Positions 1-7,793 of a DNA stretch of 25,683 nt are shown piece after piece. Each line of letters begins with the position of its first letter. Within the stretch, counting starts at the first letter, position 1. A program made the position numbers and the translations under genes. The notes under the pieces are model-generated. The model saw nothing but the letters and a program-made list of their open reading frames with translations, was not told the origin of the DNA and did not search any database. Source of the DNA: Rhodospirillaceae bacterium (GTDB taxonomy: Bacteria; Pseudomonadota; Alphaproteobacteria; UBA8366; GCA-2717185); contig PBDC01000041.1 of assembly GCA_002717185.1 (NCBI GenBank), forward strand, positions 15,818-41,500, written 5' to 3'.

Positions 1-151
1 AGGGGAGTTATTAATGATTTTTGCATAATGGCAATGGTACTCTGCGCAATGCGGAAATACTGCGGTGAGATCGCATCCTCTGCATTTGCAGTTGCCTCGC
101 TCTTAATTTGGGAGCTGGCAGCATTTGGTCATTATTTGTGTATAGGCTCCG

Positions 152-1204
152 ATGGCTAATCTCGATTTAGCGGTTTCTCTTTTTAGGTTGTTAGATCCCG
201 AGCGGGCGCATCATCTTGCAGTGTGGTTCCTGGCGCACGGTTTGGCCCCCCGGTGGGATGGGCCGGATGATGCGATACTGGCATCGGAACGATGGGGAAT
301 ACGATTTCCGAATCCAGTTGGTCTTGCGGCTGGGTTTGACAAGGATGCTACTGCCTATGCCGGCGCTTTGCGGCTGGGCTTCGGTTTTGTTGAAACCGGA
401 ACTGTGACACCGCGGCCACAGCCGGGAAATTCGAAACCTCGCTTGTTTCGTCTGGCCCAAGATCGCGCTGTAATCAATCGGTATGGATTCAACAGCGCCG
501 GCGTCAAGTTTTCTGTCGATCGACTGCGCCATCGTGGCGCTGGCATCGTTGGTGCGAATATAGGTAAAAACAAACAAAGCAAAGACGCTGAGGCTGATTA
601 TATCTACGGCGCCAAGAATTTGGCCCCGTTGTCCGATTACCTGGTGATCAATGTTTCTTCGCCAAACACGCCGGGTCTGCGGGCGCTGCAAGATCGCGAC
701 CAACTCTCGGCCCTTATTATCGCGACCAGGCGGGCGGCAACGGAGGCCTGCGACGGCAAATTAAAACCTTTGCTGGTCAAGATTGCACCGGATTTAACCG
801 ATGAAGATAAACAGGATATCGCTGCGGCCGTAGACGAGACGCAAAGCGATGGTTTGATTATTTCCAACACCACGGTTACGCGGCCTGCAGGGTTGGCAAG
901 TCGGGACAGGGATGAAGTGGGGGGGCTGAGCGGTAAGCCGCTATTTCCGCTGACCGTGTCACTAGTCGGTGAGATGTATCGGCTAACAAGGGGGAAAGTG
1001 CCAATTATCGGAGCTGGTGGCATTGCTGGTGGAGCCGATGCCTACGCCATGATTCGGGCCGGTGCGAGCCTGGTTCAGATATACAGTGCGCTGGTTTTCC
1101 ACGGTCCCGCGCTAGTTCCACGGATCAAGACGGAACTTGCTGCGCACCTACGGGCGGACGGGTTCGCTTGCCTCGATGATGCGGTAGGTGCTGACTATCG
1201 GTGA
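152..1204 (+). CDS. pyrD: Dihydroorotate dehydrogenase (quinone), class 2
   Basis: Oxidises dihydroorotate to orotate in de novo pyrimidine synthesis, passing electrons through FMN to membrane quinone. The 350-residue length fits class 2 enzymes, which carry an N-terminal membrane-association segment. Visible motifs are the FMN/substrate segment NPVGLAAGFDKDA (about 54-66), NRYGFNS (109-115), NVSSPNTPGLR (167-177) with the class 2 catalytic serine expected at Ser170, KIAPDL, ISNTTVTRP and the C-terminal FMN-phosphate loop GAGGIAGG followed by IRAGASLVQIYSALV. The ATG at 152 fits the family N-terminus, although no strong ribosome binding site precedes it. It ends in a normal TGA, which matters for reading the in-frame TGA codons elsewhere in the window. 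The call is secure. Confidence 0.97.
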   Translation: MANLDLAVSLFRLLDPERAHHLAVWFLAHGLAPRWDGPDDAILASERWGIRFPNPVGLAAGFDKDATAYAGALRLGFGFVETGTVTPRPQPGNSKPRLFRLAQDRAVINRYGFNSAGVKFSVDRLRHRGAGIVGANIGKNKQSKDAEADYIYGAKNLAPLSDYLVINVSSPNTPGLRALQDRDQLSALIIATRRAATEACDGKLKPLLVKIAPDLTDEDKQDIAAAVDETQSDGLIISNTTVTRPAGLASRDRDEVGGLSGKPLFPLTVSLVGEMYRLTRGKVPIIGAGGIAGGADAYAMIRAGASLVQIYSALVFHGPALVPRIKTELAAHLRADGFACLDDAVGADYR

Positions 1205-1541
1205 TCACCCTCCCGCCACAGCGCTCAACTTGCTGCAGAAAATAATCGCCTTCTTGGAAAGTTGTTCGAATTTGGCGCCAAGCTTAGTCTTCAATTTTCG
1301 TGCGAGGGGTTGCGCCATTTCACCTGTAAGTCCTCGAGGATTTATGCAGTTTCGCGGCCGTCGGATAACGCTATTCTATGGATCAGATTACGTATTTACG
1401 GGTCGACGCGCATAGCGTGGTCGACAAAAACATCCGATCCGCGCAGATCAAGGGCTAAAAGCTGCAGAGTTTGATCGACGAGGATAGTGACTGATAGTTG
1501 TAGGTGCCTTGAAGCAGACCATAGACTCTGTCGGTATCAAC
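1205..1541. other. Intergenic stretch, no recognised gene
   Basis: About 340 bases after pyrD. Two overlapping open frames occur here (within 1188-1474), but their translations show no recognisable family, they lack good ribosome binding sites and they overlap each other in different frames. I see no tRNA, clear terminator or repeat. Confidence 0.5.
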
Positions 1542-1694
1542 ATGACTTTAGAAAAAACCGAGACTGAGAAAATGTTGGTTAAACTGTTTGACTATAGTAT
1601 CAATTTCGATCAGGCGTTCGGTGAACCGCGGCTCAGAAAAGATTCGCCGGAAGAGTTCCAAGACCCCGAGGGTCCGGCGGCGGTAGGTTTCTGA
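1542..1694 (+). CDS. Small hypothetical ORF (50 aa), uncertain
   Basis: A short open frame ends 3 nt before the HAD hydrolase start, which would suit translational coupling. From ATG 1542 it encodes a charged 50-residue peptide ending PEEFQDPEGPAAVGF. A TTG start at 1509 with a weak TAGG upstream would add 11 residues. There is no signal peptide or membrane segment, and I recognise no family. Its acidic, Pro-rich tail and close packing against the next gene are the only arguments for it being real. Confidence 0.35.
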   Translation: MTLEKTETEKMLVKLFDYSINFDQAFGEPRLRKDSPEEFQDPEGPAAVGF

Positions 1695-1697
1695 TCC

Positions 1698-2561
1698 ATG
1701 ACGATTATCGAAAGCTTGAGCGCGGTCGTAGACCGATATGAATTATTTTTGGTTGATCAATGGGGCGTACTACATAACGGCGAGTCGCCGCATGACGGAG
1801 CCGTAATTGCCCTCAAAATGCTGCGCGCTGCAGGCAAAAAGATCGTTATCCTATCGAATTCTGGTAAGCGGTTGAAGCTGACAGAACGGCGCATGGCGGC
1901 GATGGGGTTTGGGCAGGACTGTTACGACCATTGCGTTACGTCGGGAGAGGAGGTCTACCGGGCACTCGATGCTCAAACCGAACCTTTTTATGCTGCGTTG
2001 GGCCGACGCTGCTTCATGTTCTCCTGGGATGGCGATACGAGCTTGATCGATGGATTGGACCTGACAGCGACCAGCGATATTGACGAAGCAGATTTTATTC
2101 TGAATGCGGGAACGCAAAGTGGCACAGTCGATCTCAGTGCTTACGAGCCGATCTTGCAGCTTGCCGCCGCTCGCGATTTGCCCATGGTTTGCGCCAACCC
2201 AGATTTCGTCAGCGTTGCTCCGGATGGCACAATTAATATCTGCCCGGGTGCAACGGCTCGACGGTACGAAAAGATTGGCGGTCGGGTCGACTATCGCGGT
2301 AAACCGCACAAACCCGTCTATGATCGCTCGTTCACACATGTGCCGGACGCCGAGCCAGCCATAGCGATTGGCGACTCTTTGTACCACGATATTGGTGGCG
2401 CCAATGCAATTGGCATCGACTCGCTCTTCGTGGCTAGTGGTATCCATGGCACCGAAATTGGCGTCGATAGCGTGGCGCCGCTCGATCAAAGCAAACTCGA
2501 CGCGGTTTACGCCAAGGAAGGGCAGACCCCAACCTATGCAATTAAACAGTTCCGCTGGTAG
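1698..2561 (+). CDS. HAD superfamily class IIA (NagD-like, TIGR01459-type) hydrolase
   Basis: A predicted cytoplasmic phosphatase of the NagD-like subfamily; the substrate is unknown. Motif I is LFLVDQWGVLHNG, with the nucleophilic aspartate at Asp20. The usual second aspartate of the DxD motif is Trp22, a pattern I associate with the TIGR01459 group. Motif II is VILSNSGKR, the motif III lysine lies in GKPHKPVYD, and motif IV is AIAIGDSLYHDIGGANAIG. The 287-residue length fits the family. DxW in place of DxD implies an altered proton-donor arrangement, so phosphatase activity should not be assumed. Family assignment is confident; function is inferred. Confidence 0.9.
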   Translation: MTIIESLSAVVDRYELFLVDQWGVLHNGESPHDGAVIALKMLRAAGKKIVILSNSGKRLKLTERRMAAMGFGQDCYDHCVTSGEEVYRALDAQTEPFYAALGRRCFMFSWDGDTSLIDGLDLTATSDIDEADFILNAGTQSGTVDLSAYEPILQLAAARDLPMVCANPDFVSVAPDGTINICPGATARRYEKIGGRVDYRGKPHKPVYDRSFTHVPDAEPAIAIGDSLYHDIGGANAIGIDSLFVASGIHGTEIGVDSVAPLDQSKLDAVYAKEGQTPTYAIKQFRW

Positions 2562-3182
2562 GTCTAAACAAAGCTATTCAATCCGAAGGCTCAACTTGTC
2601 GCACTTTCAGAGTAAATTTTGGTATGAAGCTTACCTGGCAGTGCAACCACGGATCAGTTGACCTAGGCATAACGACGTGCAACTCCGAATGGGCCTGGAT
2701 AGTCCAGCGCAGCGCGAAGAAATCGTCTCATAGACGGAGGCTTTGTCTGACGTCGAGAAGACTGAAGCGATAAACGCACCTGTTCTTGTCTCAACGCCTC
2801 GCGCGAATGGCGGTTCCGCCAACGGGCGGTCACTTCGGCCTCCAGCTAGCTCCTCTGCGCAAGCTCTATCCTCGCCTATGCCGAAAGTGAACCGCTAGCT
2901 GACGAAAGGATTGTTTGCGACGCGCGAGGTATAGCACCATGAAGGCTCACGCGATACCGCTTTTAAGGCGTGCTTGCCGGGCAAAAGCGTTGTCCGCGAC
3001 GACAATATAACTATCGCTAAGAGAGGCGCGGCAATTACCATCTAGTGGCTCGGGTTGCCCGCATCAGGGGAATTTACGGGTTGTTTTTGCGCATCGGAAC
3101 GGTTCAGCGCATTGATTGAATGATAAGTTTTTCAAATCTTGGATCGTGATAGGGTCGGTGCGGGACAAAAAGGGGACCAAAT
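2562..3182. other. 620-bp gap without a recognised gene
   Basis: No convincing coding frame is visible on either strand. A stop-free frame of about 70 codons follows the HAD gene's stop but its translation is not recognisable, and a 63-codon minus-strand frame looks like chance. A short GC-rich inverted repeat (GGCGG/CCGCC) near 2809-2820 has no T-run. The last bases carry the AGGGG ribosome binding site of the Rieske gene. The rest could be a promoter region or degraded coding DNA. Confidence 0.45.
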
Positions 3183-4529
3183 ATGTCTGAGGATATCCGT
3201 TGGGCGACTCGGCCGTATAACGGCCACACGATCAACCAACCGTTGGAGCCGGACCTCGAATTGCTCAAGGTTGGACCAGGTACGCCGGGCGGTGAATACT
3301 TTCGTCGGTTCTGGCTGCCGGTTGCGATGTCGAGCCAGCTTGAGGATCTACCGGTCGCGATCCGTGTTTTGGGCGAAGATTTGGTCATTTTCCGTGACCT
3401 TTCAGGTGCCGTCGGTTTGCTGCACAAACAATGTGCTCACCGTCGTGCCTCATTGGAGTACGGCCGTATCGAAAAGCGCGGTATTCGATGCTGTTATCAT
3501 GGCTGGCATTTCGACGTTGACGGCACGATCCTGGAGACACCTGGCGAGCCGACGGATAGCCCGATCCGGCATGAGATTTGCCAAGGTGCCTATCCGGTCG
3601 AGGAGCATAAGGGTCTGATCTTCGCTTACATGGGGCCACCGGGGAAAAAGCCTACTTTCCCCTACTACGATTCTATGGATATTCCCGACCACGATTTGGT
3701 ACCCTACTCTATTAACTCGCCCTGTAACTGGCTGCAGGAGAGCGAGAACGCGATGGACCCCTATCACAGCGTTTTTCTGCACGGCCGAATCAACGGGCCG
3801 CAGTTCCCAGGCCTAGAGCATTTCATCGAACTGCCCGTCGTCGTTTATCACAAACAGCCGGAAGGCTTTGTTTACAGCCATGCGCGGCGCATGGACGATC
3901 TAGTATTGATACGTTTCCACGATCATTTTTTGCCGTCGATGGCACAGAATGGCGGTATGTTTCAGGTCTTCAAGGAGCCGAAGATCTTTAGTCGCACAAG
4001 CCTGACAAAATGGGTCGTCCCGGTTGACGACACCAACGCGCGAAAGTTTGGCTGGCGCCATTTCAACGACAAGGACGAAGTGCTTCGCCAAGGCAACCGT
4101 GATGAAGTTGGTTGGGAAAAGGTGGATTTCTACGGCCAGTCGGCGCACCGCTCCTACGACGAGATGCAGCGTAACCCGGGCGATTGGGAAGCATGGACCG
4201 GCCAAGGCCAAATGAATGTCCACCGGCGCGAATATCTTGGCACAACGGATGAAGGTATCGCATTGCTTCGGGCGAAGCTTAGGCGCGACATCGCCGCCGT
4301 CACAGCGGGCGAGGACATCTCCATGCCGCGAGGCACGAAGGACAAGCCCTTCCACACCTACGGTGGCGATACAGTTTTGCGAATTGCGAGAGACAACCAG
4401 GACGATCGTGCAATGATGGACCGTGTTCAGCGCGAGATAGCAGCAGTGTATTTTGCTGCCGATATATATGAGGGGGAGGACCGGTCGGACTATATTCGGC
4501 GCGAGGTAGCCGCGAAGTTTCCGGGGTAG
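3183..4529 (+). CDS. Rieske non-haem iron oxygenase, large subunit
   Basis: Oxygenase component of a ring-hydroxylating or demethylating system of the phthalate/phenoxybenzoate dioxygenase type; it would need a reductase that is not in the window. The Rieske [2Fe-2S] ligands are Cys84-x-His86 and Cys103-x2-His106, within CAHRRASLEYGRIEKRGIRC. The mononuclear iron site is ENAMDPYHSVFLH, with Asp192, His195 and His200. The 448-residue length fits this group. The start follows an AGGGG ribosome binding site. It is followed after 45 nt by a Rid-family gene and then an OsmC-family gene on the same strand, suggesting a catabolic or detoxification operon. The substrate cannot be told from sequence. 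Confidence 0.93.
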   Translation: MSEDIRWATRPYNGHTINQPLEPDLELLKVGPGTPGGEYFRRFWLPVAMSSQLEDLPVAIRVLGEDLVIFRDLSGAVGLLHKQCAHRRASLEYGRIEKRGIRCCYHGWHFDVDGTILETPGEPTDSPIRHEICQGAYPVEEHKGLIFAYMGPPGKKPTFPYYDSMDIPDHDLVPYSINSPCNWLQESENAMDPYHSVFLHGRINGPQFPGLEHFIELPVVVYHKQPEGFVYSHARRMDDLVLIRFHDHFLPSMAQNGGMFQVFKEPKIFSRTSLTKWVVPVDDTNARKFGWRHFNDKDEVLRQGNRDEVGWEKVDFYGQSAHRSYDEMQRNPGDWEAWTGQGQMNVHRREYLGTTDEGIALLRAKLRRDIAAVTAGEDISMPRGTKDKPFHTYGGDTVLRIARDNQDDRAMMDRVQREIAAVYFAADIYEGEDRSDYIRREVAAKFPG

Positions 4530-4574
4530 TTTCGTTCGGGCGCCGCACATCAACGAGTTAATGGGGAGGATACT

Positions 4575-4967
4575 ATGAAACAAGAACGCGTCGACCCAGG
4601 TTGGGATTGGACAAAAAAGTACAAGATTTCGGCTGGCGTGAAGCTCGGCGACACGATTTACCTGTCCGGCAACGTAGCATTTGACAATGCGGGGAATGTT
4701 ATCGGGGCTGGAGATGTCTATGTGCAATCGAAACAGATCTTCAAAAATATTGAAGAGGCGTTGGCAAGCGCCGGTGCGTCGATGACGGATGTCATCAAGA
4801 TCACTACCTACCTGACCGACATTGCGCAGTACGGCGAATTCGGTAAAGCGCGGACGGAAGCGTTCCCGAACGGTGTCCCTGCGAGCACGGCTGTCGCCGT
4901 ATCAGCCCTAGTGATGCCAGAACTGCTTGTCGAGGTGGAGGCGGTTGCCGTCATTGGCAGCGGTTAG
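4575..4967 (+). CDS. RidA/YjgF/YER057c (Rid) family protein lacking the catalytic Arg
   Basis: A 130-residue Rid-fold protein, probably a cytosolic trimer. The family signature occupies the C-terminal third: ASMTDVIKITTYLTDI (about 69-84) and VPASTAVAVSALVMPELLVE (101-120). Archetypal RidA deaminates reactive enamines and imines with an arginine in a PxR motif before AVxVxxL. Here that position reads P-A-S, with Ser104. Rid subfamilies lacking this arginine are known and often sit in catabolic clusters, which matches the Rieske neighbour. I therefore infer a pathway-specific role, not general imine deaminase activity. A good GGGAGGA ribosome binding site supports the start. Family assignment is secure. 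Confidence 0.93.
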   Translation: MKQERVDPGWDWTKKYKISAGVKLGDTIYLSGNVAFDNAGNVIGAGDVYVQSKQIFKNIEEALASAGASMTDVIKITTYLTDIAQYGEFGKARTEAFPNGVPASTAVAVSALVMPELLVEVEAVAVIGSG

Positions 4968-5039
4968 GGTTTCCGGCCGGTTGTCGCTTTCCGATTTGTC
5001 TGCGACTGTTAGTGCGATTGAATAGGAGGGGAAAGAGCC

Positions 5040-5480
5040 TTGGGAGAACTGGCATTAGCTTATGAAGCGCGGAGTTATAGTTCCGGTATTGTTGGCCGTT
5101 CGATCTGCAACGCGCGCAACCATCACTGGGTAGCGGAGAACACCGGCGGTGAGGCAGTTGGCGCGGGGGAATTATTCTGTGCCTCCATTGCTGCATGCGC
5201 GGTGAACATGGTCTCAACCATTGCAGACAGCGAGAACCGCTCGCTCGATTCCATGGACGTGTCGGTCGCCATTTACCGCGACTTCGACAAGGAACAGGGT
5301 GAGGTTTCACTTTACGATGCGGTCAAGGTGACCTTCGAGATGTGGGGCGTTAGTGATGACGACGCTAAGTTCCTGGTCAAGACTTGGAAGCAGCGCTGAC
5401 CCATCTACGGGTCGGTCGCCGTGGCGACTGCTGACACCGAAGTGGACTATTCCGCCCATGTCGATGCGAAGGTGAGGTAA
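5040..5480 (+). CDS. OsmC-like peroxidase-family protein, probable selenoprotein (in-frame TGA = Sec120)
   Basis: OsmC/Ohr-family proteins reduce hydroperoxides with two cysteines, one in a central helix and one before a Pro in the C-terminal half. Here Cys53, in GELFCASIAACAVNMV, matches the first. At the second, the frame reads VKTWKQR, then TGA (5397-5399), then PIYGSVAVATADTEVDY, where relatives have Arg-Cys-Pro. The frame continues 26 codons past the TGA to TAA at 5478-5480, giving 146 residues, the usual family length; stopping at the TGA leaves 119. A SECIS-like hairpin follows. The start is TTG with a strong AGGAGG about 10 nt upstream. OsmC-like selenoproteins have, as I recall, been predicted from marine metagenomes. 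The alternative is a truncated gene. Confidence 0.85.
5397..5399 (+). other. Candidate selenocysteine codon (TGA) in the OsmC-like gene
   Basis: This in-frame TGA falls at the family's conserved second cysteine, immediately before Pro-Ile-Tyr-Gly, with coding-like sequence in the same frame on both sides. Other genes in the window use TGA as a true stop, so a general recoding of TGA is unlikely. Confidence 0.8.
5413..5430 (+). promoter_or_regulatory. Candidate bacterial SECIS hairpin of the OsmC-like gene
   Basis: The bases CGGTCGC-CGTG-GCGACTG form a 7-bp stem, including one G-U pair, with a 4-nt apical loop CGUG. Twenty nucleotides separate the TGA from the loop, and G is the second loop base. 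Both fit the published bacterial SECIS description as I recall it (loop about 16-37 nt from UGA, a G in the first two loop positions). SelB binding is inferred. Confidence 0.7.
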
Positions 5481-5772
5481 GTAAGACGTACTGGCACCCT
5501 AACGCTAAGTTCAGTTTTGAGATTCTTGAGCCAGCTGTTCCGATTAATTCGGACCGCCGCGACATATTTCATTGGCTTTCTCAAAAAGTAGGCGATAGTG
5601 CTGCGCTGGTTCGCGCGTCATCAAATTATTGCCATGGACCAGCGCAATGCAGGTCAACCTATAGTTCCTATCAGGGACGTCCATCGAGCATCGGAAGGAC
5701 TCTTTGTTCGCGGCATTCAAAGCGATCAGTGATTGACGACTTTTTCGCCGCGCATAATGGTAAGTCCAGCCG
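5481..5772. other. Convergent intergenic region
   Basis: About 290 bases lie between the OsmC-like gene and the minus-strand permease. A plus-strand frame is stop-free for roughly 100 codons from about 5477 but has no good start or ribosome binding site. One part (KFSFEILEPAVPINSDRRDI) vaguely recalls the C-terminus of an acyltransferase and might be a remnant. No terminator hairpin with a T-run was seen. Confidence 0.35.
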
Positions 5773-7035
5773 TTATAACCGCGCTACCATCCCGTCCGAT
5801 AGAGATTGCCGGTAGGCGCGTGCTGCCGGAATTATTCCTGAAATAACGCCTGCTAAAGCGATTAAACTCAAGATCGAGAGATCGCGCGCCGACGGTAGGC
5901 CGAGGCTCAGGGTCAGGCCGTATTCCGCGACGACGAGCGGCTGGGCTGCAAGTAAACCAAGATAGAGCATTGTTAGGCCGAGTAGTGCTCCGGCCGCGGT
6001 GATCAGTCCGGCTTCCAACACCAGCAGGCTGAATATATGCCCTGGGCGGGCACCTACTGTTCGCAGAATTGAAATTTCGCGCCGGCGTTCGTTGAGGCCA
6101 CTCAACAACATTGTCATCATGCCGAGTAGGCCCGCAGCCACGACAAAAAGCGAGATGGCGGAGAGCGCCATTTCCGCCGTGCCCATCAGGTCCCACAATT
6201 CTTGCAGTGCCACACCAGGCAACGCGGCGAGCAATGGCTCGCGCCGGTAATCGTTAATTGCTCGCTGCAGCCGGAAAGTGGCGAGGCGCGATTTCAGTCC
6301 GACCAGGAAGGCGGTGATCGATTTTGGCTGCAGTTTCATCTGTCGAACTGCGTCTGCGTCGATTCCCATGCCCGGCACGCGCGCTCCGCTTTTCCAGTCG
6401 ATATGGATCGCCTCGATTCCTGCCAGGCTGATATGGACAGTGCGATCGACAGGTGTGCCGGTTCTCTCCAGGATGCCCGAGACTGCGAAAGGCTTATCGT
6501 CATGCTTGCTGAAGCCTTCGGCGCCGAGCCCATGAGCGACCACAATTGGATCGCCCTGTTTGTAGCCAAGTGCATGGGCGACATCCGAGCCCAACACTGC
6601 GCTGAACATATCTATGAAGGGTTTGCCCTCGGCAAACGCAAGCGGATTCCCGTTGCCGTATCGGTAGTGTTTGAAGTAATCGGCCGTTGTGCCCAACACC
6701 CGATATCCACGGTGCGAGTCGCCGAGCGACATTGGGATTGTCCAGGCAACTTCCTCGCGGCTGGCGATGTCCTGGTAGCTGCGCCAACTGATGTTATTTG
6801 TGGCGTTGCCGATGCGGAACACGGAGTAGAGTAACAACTGGATCGATCCGCTGCGCGCGCCGATGATTAAATCAGTTCCAGAAATGGTATTAGCGAAACT
6901 GGTCTTGGCATCGTGCCGCAGCCGCTCTACGCCCAGCACCAGCATGACGCTGACACCGATGGCAAAAATGGTGAGGCCGACGGTCACGCGCCGGTTCAAC
7001 AAGCTCTTGAAAGCGAGGCTGAGGATCGCCATCAC
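5773..7035 (-). CDS. ABC transporter permease, FtsX/MacB type (Zrg-like locus)
   Basis: A 420-residue inner-membrane protein with the FtsX/MacB layout: one N-terminal transmembrane helix (about 15-37), a large periplasmic domain (about 40-280), then three helices in the C-terminal 135 residues. The last helices include the FtsX-type segment GLNERRREISILRTVGARPG just after a membrane span. It overlaps the ATPase gene by 4 nt (ATGA), so the two are translationally coupled and surely form one transporter. Its neighbours, a His-rich DUF2796 protein and a DUF3299 protein, match the Vibrio zrgABCDE zinc-acquisition locus, so a zinc-related role is inferred. MacB-type permeases often do mechanotransmission or lipoprotein work, so direct zinc transport by this subunit is not established here. 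Confidence 0.88.
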   Translation of the reverse strand: MMAILSLAFKSLLNRRVTVGLTIFAIGVSVMLVLGVERLRHDAKTSFANTISGTDLIIGARSGSIQLLLYSVFRIGNATNNISWRSYQDIASREEVAWTIPMSLGDSHRGYRVLGTTADYFKHYRYGNGNPLAFAEGKPFIDMFSAVLGSDVAHALGYKQGDPIVVAHGLGAEGFSKHDDKPFAVSGILERTGTPVDRTVHISLAGIEAIHIDWKSGARVPGMGIDADAVRQMKLQPKSITAFLVGLKSRLATFRLQRAINDYRREPLLAALPGVALQELWDLMGTAEMALSAISLFVVAAGLLGMMTMLLSGLNERRREISILRTVGARPGHIFSLLVLEAGLITAAGALLGLTMLYLGLLAAQPLVVAEYGLTLSLGLPSARDLSILSLIALAGVISGIIPAARAYRQSLSDGMVARL

Positions 7036-7730
7036 GTGGCCCGATTGATATCGGCGAGCGGCAATGTGCGATCGAAGCAGGAGCGGAGGTCGAGGTCGTG
7101 GCTGACAAAGATGAGTGTGGCGCCGGCCCCTTCGACCTCACGAAACAGGAGCTCGAGGAATAATTGCCGTGCGTCCGCGTCCAGTGCTGAGGTGGGCTCG
7201 TCGGCGATTATCAATGGCGGTGCGCCGATCAATGCGCGGGCTGCTGCGACCCTCTGCTGCTGGCCGACGCTAAGTTCCGTAATCGGGCGTCCGGCCAATT
7301 CGCAGATGTCGAGTTCGAGTTGGGACAGGAGATGCGTCGCGGCGGCTGTCAGATCCGCCGCGTTAGCCAGTGCGGTGGCCCGGCGCACTGCGGAAAATTG
7401 GCAGGGTAGGGTGACGTTGTCTGCCAACGAGAGATACGGTACTAGGTTGAACATCTGGAATACGAAGCCGATGTGATCGGCGCGAAAAGAGTCGCGTTGG
7501 GCAGCGTTCAGTTGGGTTAATGTCGTACCAAGCACGTCGACCGTCCCGGTCTGAGGGGTGATGATACCGCCCAATAGGCTTAGCAGCGTTGTCTTGCCGC
7601 TGCCGCTTGGTCCTTGAATAAGCAGTCGCTCACCGGCGGGGACGGCGAGATGAGGAATATCAAGAACGGGTGCAGTTCCCGGTTTCCAACTGAAACAGAC
7701 GTTGTCCAGATTGATCGCGAATTCGGTCAT
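7032..7730 (-). CDS. ABC transporter ATP-binding protein (Zrg-like locus)
   Basis: Cytoplasmic ATPase partner of the overlapping permease. From the ATG at 7730 it has 232 residues: Walker A GPSGSGKTT (40-48), Q-loop around FVFQMFN, signature LSVGQQQR (153-160), Walker B LIIADE (173-178) followed by PTSALD, and the H-loop SHD (210-212). The signature has Val where LSGGQ has Gly, a mild departure. A TTG start at 7745 would add five residues; neither start has an ideal ribosome binding site. It belongs to the LolD/MacB-like ATPase group. It lies 63 nt downstream of the DUF2796 gene and is probably cotranscribed under the Zur-like site. Confidence 0.93.
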   Translation of the reverse strand: MTEFAINLDNVCFSWKPGTAPVLDIPHLAVPAGERLLIQGPSGSGKTTLLSLLGGIITPQTGTVDVLGTTLTQLNAAQRDSFRADHIGFVFQMFNLVPYLSLADNVTLPCQFSAVRRATALANAADLTAAATHLLSQLELDICELAGRPITELSVGQQQRVAAARALIGAPPLIIADEPTSALDADARQLFLELLFREVEGAGATLIFVSHDLDLRSCFDRTLPLADINRAT

Positions 7731-7793
7731 TGAGATCGGTGACAAGCAATAAATACAAACCTCAAGAGCTATACCCCGAATTTGGCAGGAACC

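Noticed and set aside
2809..2820. GGCGG/CCGCC inverted repeat as a terminator
   Set aside because: Stem of 4-5 bp, no T-run after it, and 250 bp from the nearest gene end.
5040..5399. OsmC-like gene ending at the TGA as a 119-residue protein
   Set aside because: The product would lack the conserved second Cys and C-terminal strand, while homologous in-frame sequence continues immediately after the TGA and a SECIS-like hairpin is present.
5477..5770. Stop-free plus-strand frame after the OsmC-like gene as a gene
   Set aside because: No start codon with a ribosome binding site; similarity to an acyltransferase tail is only a vague impression over about 20 residues.
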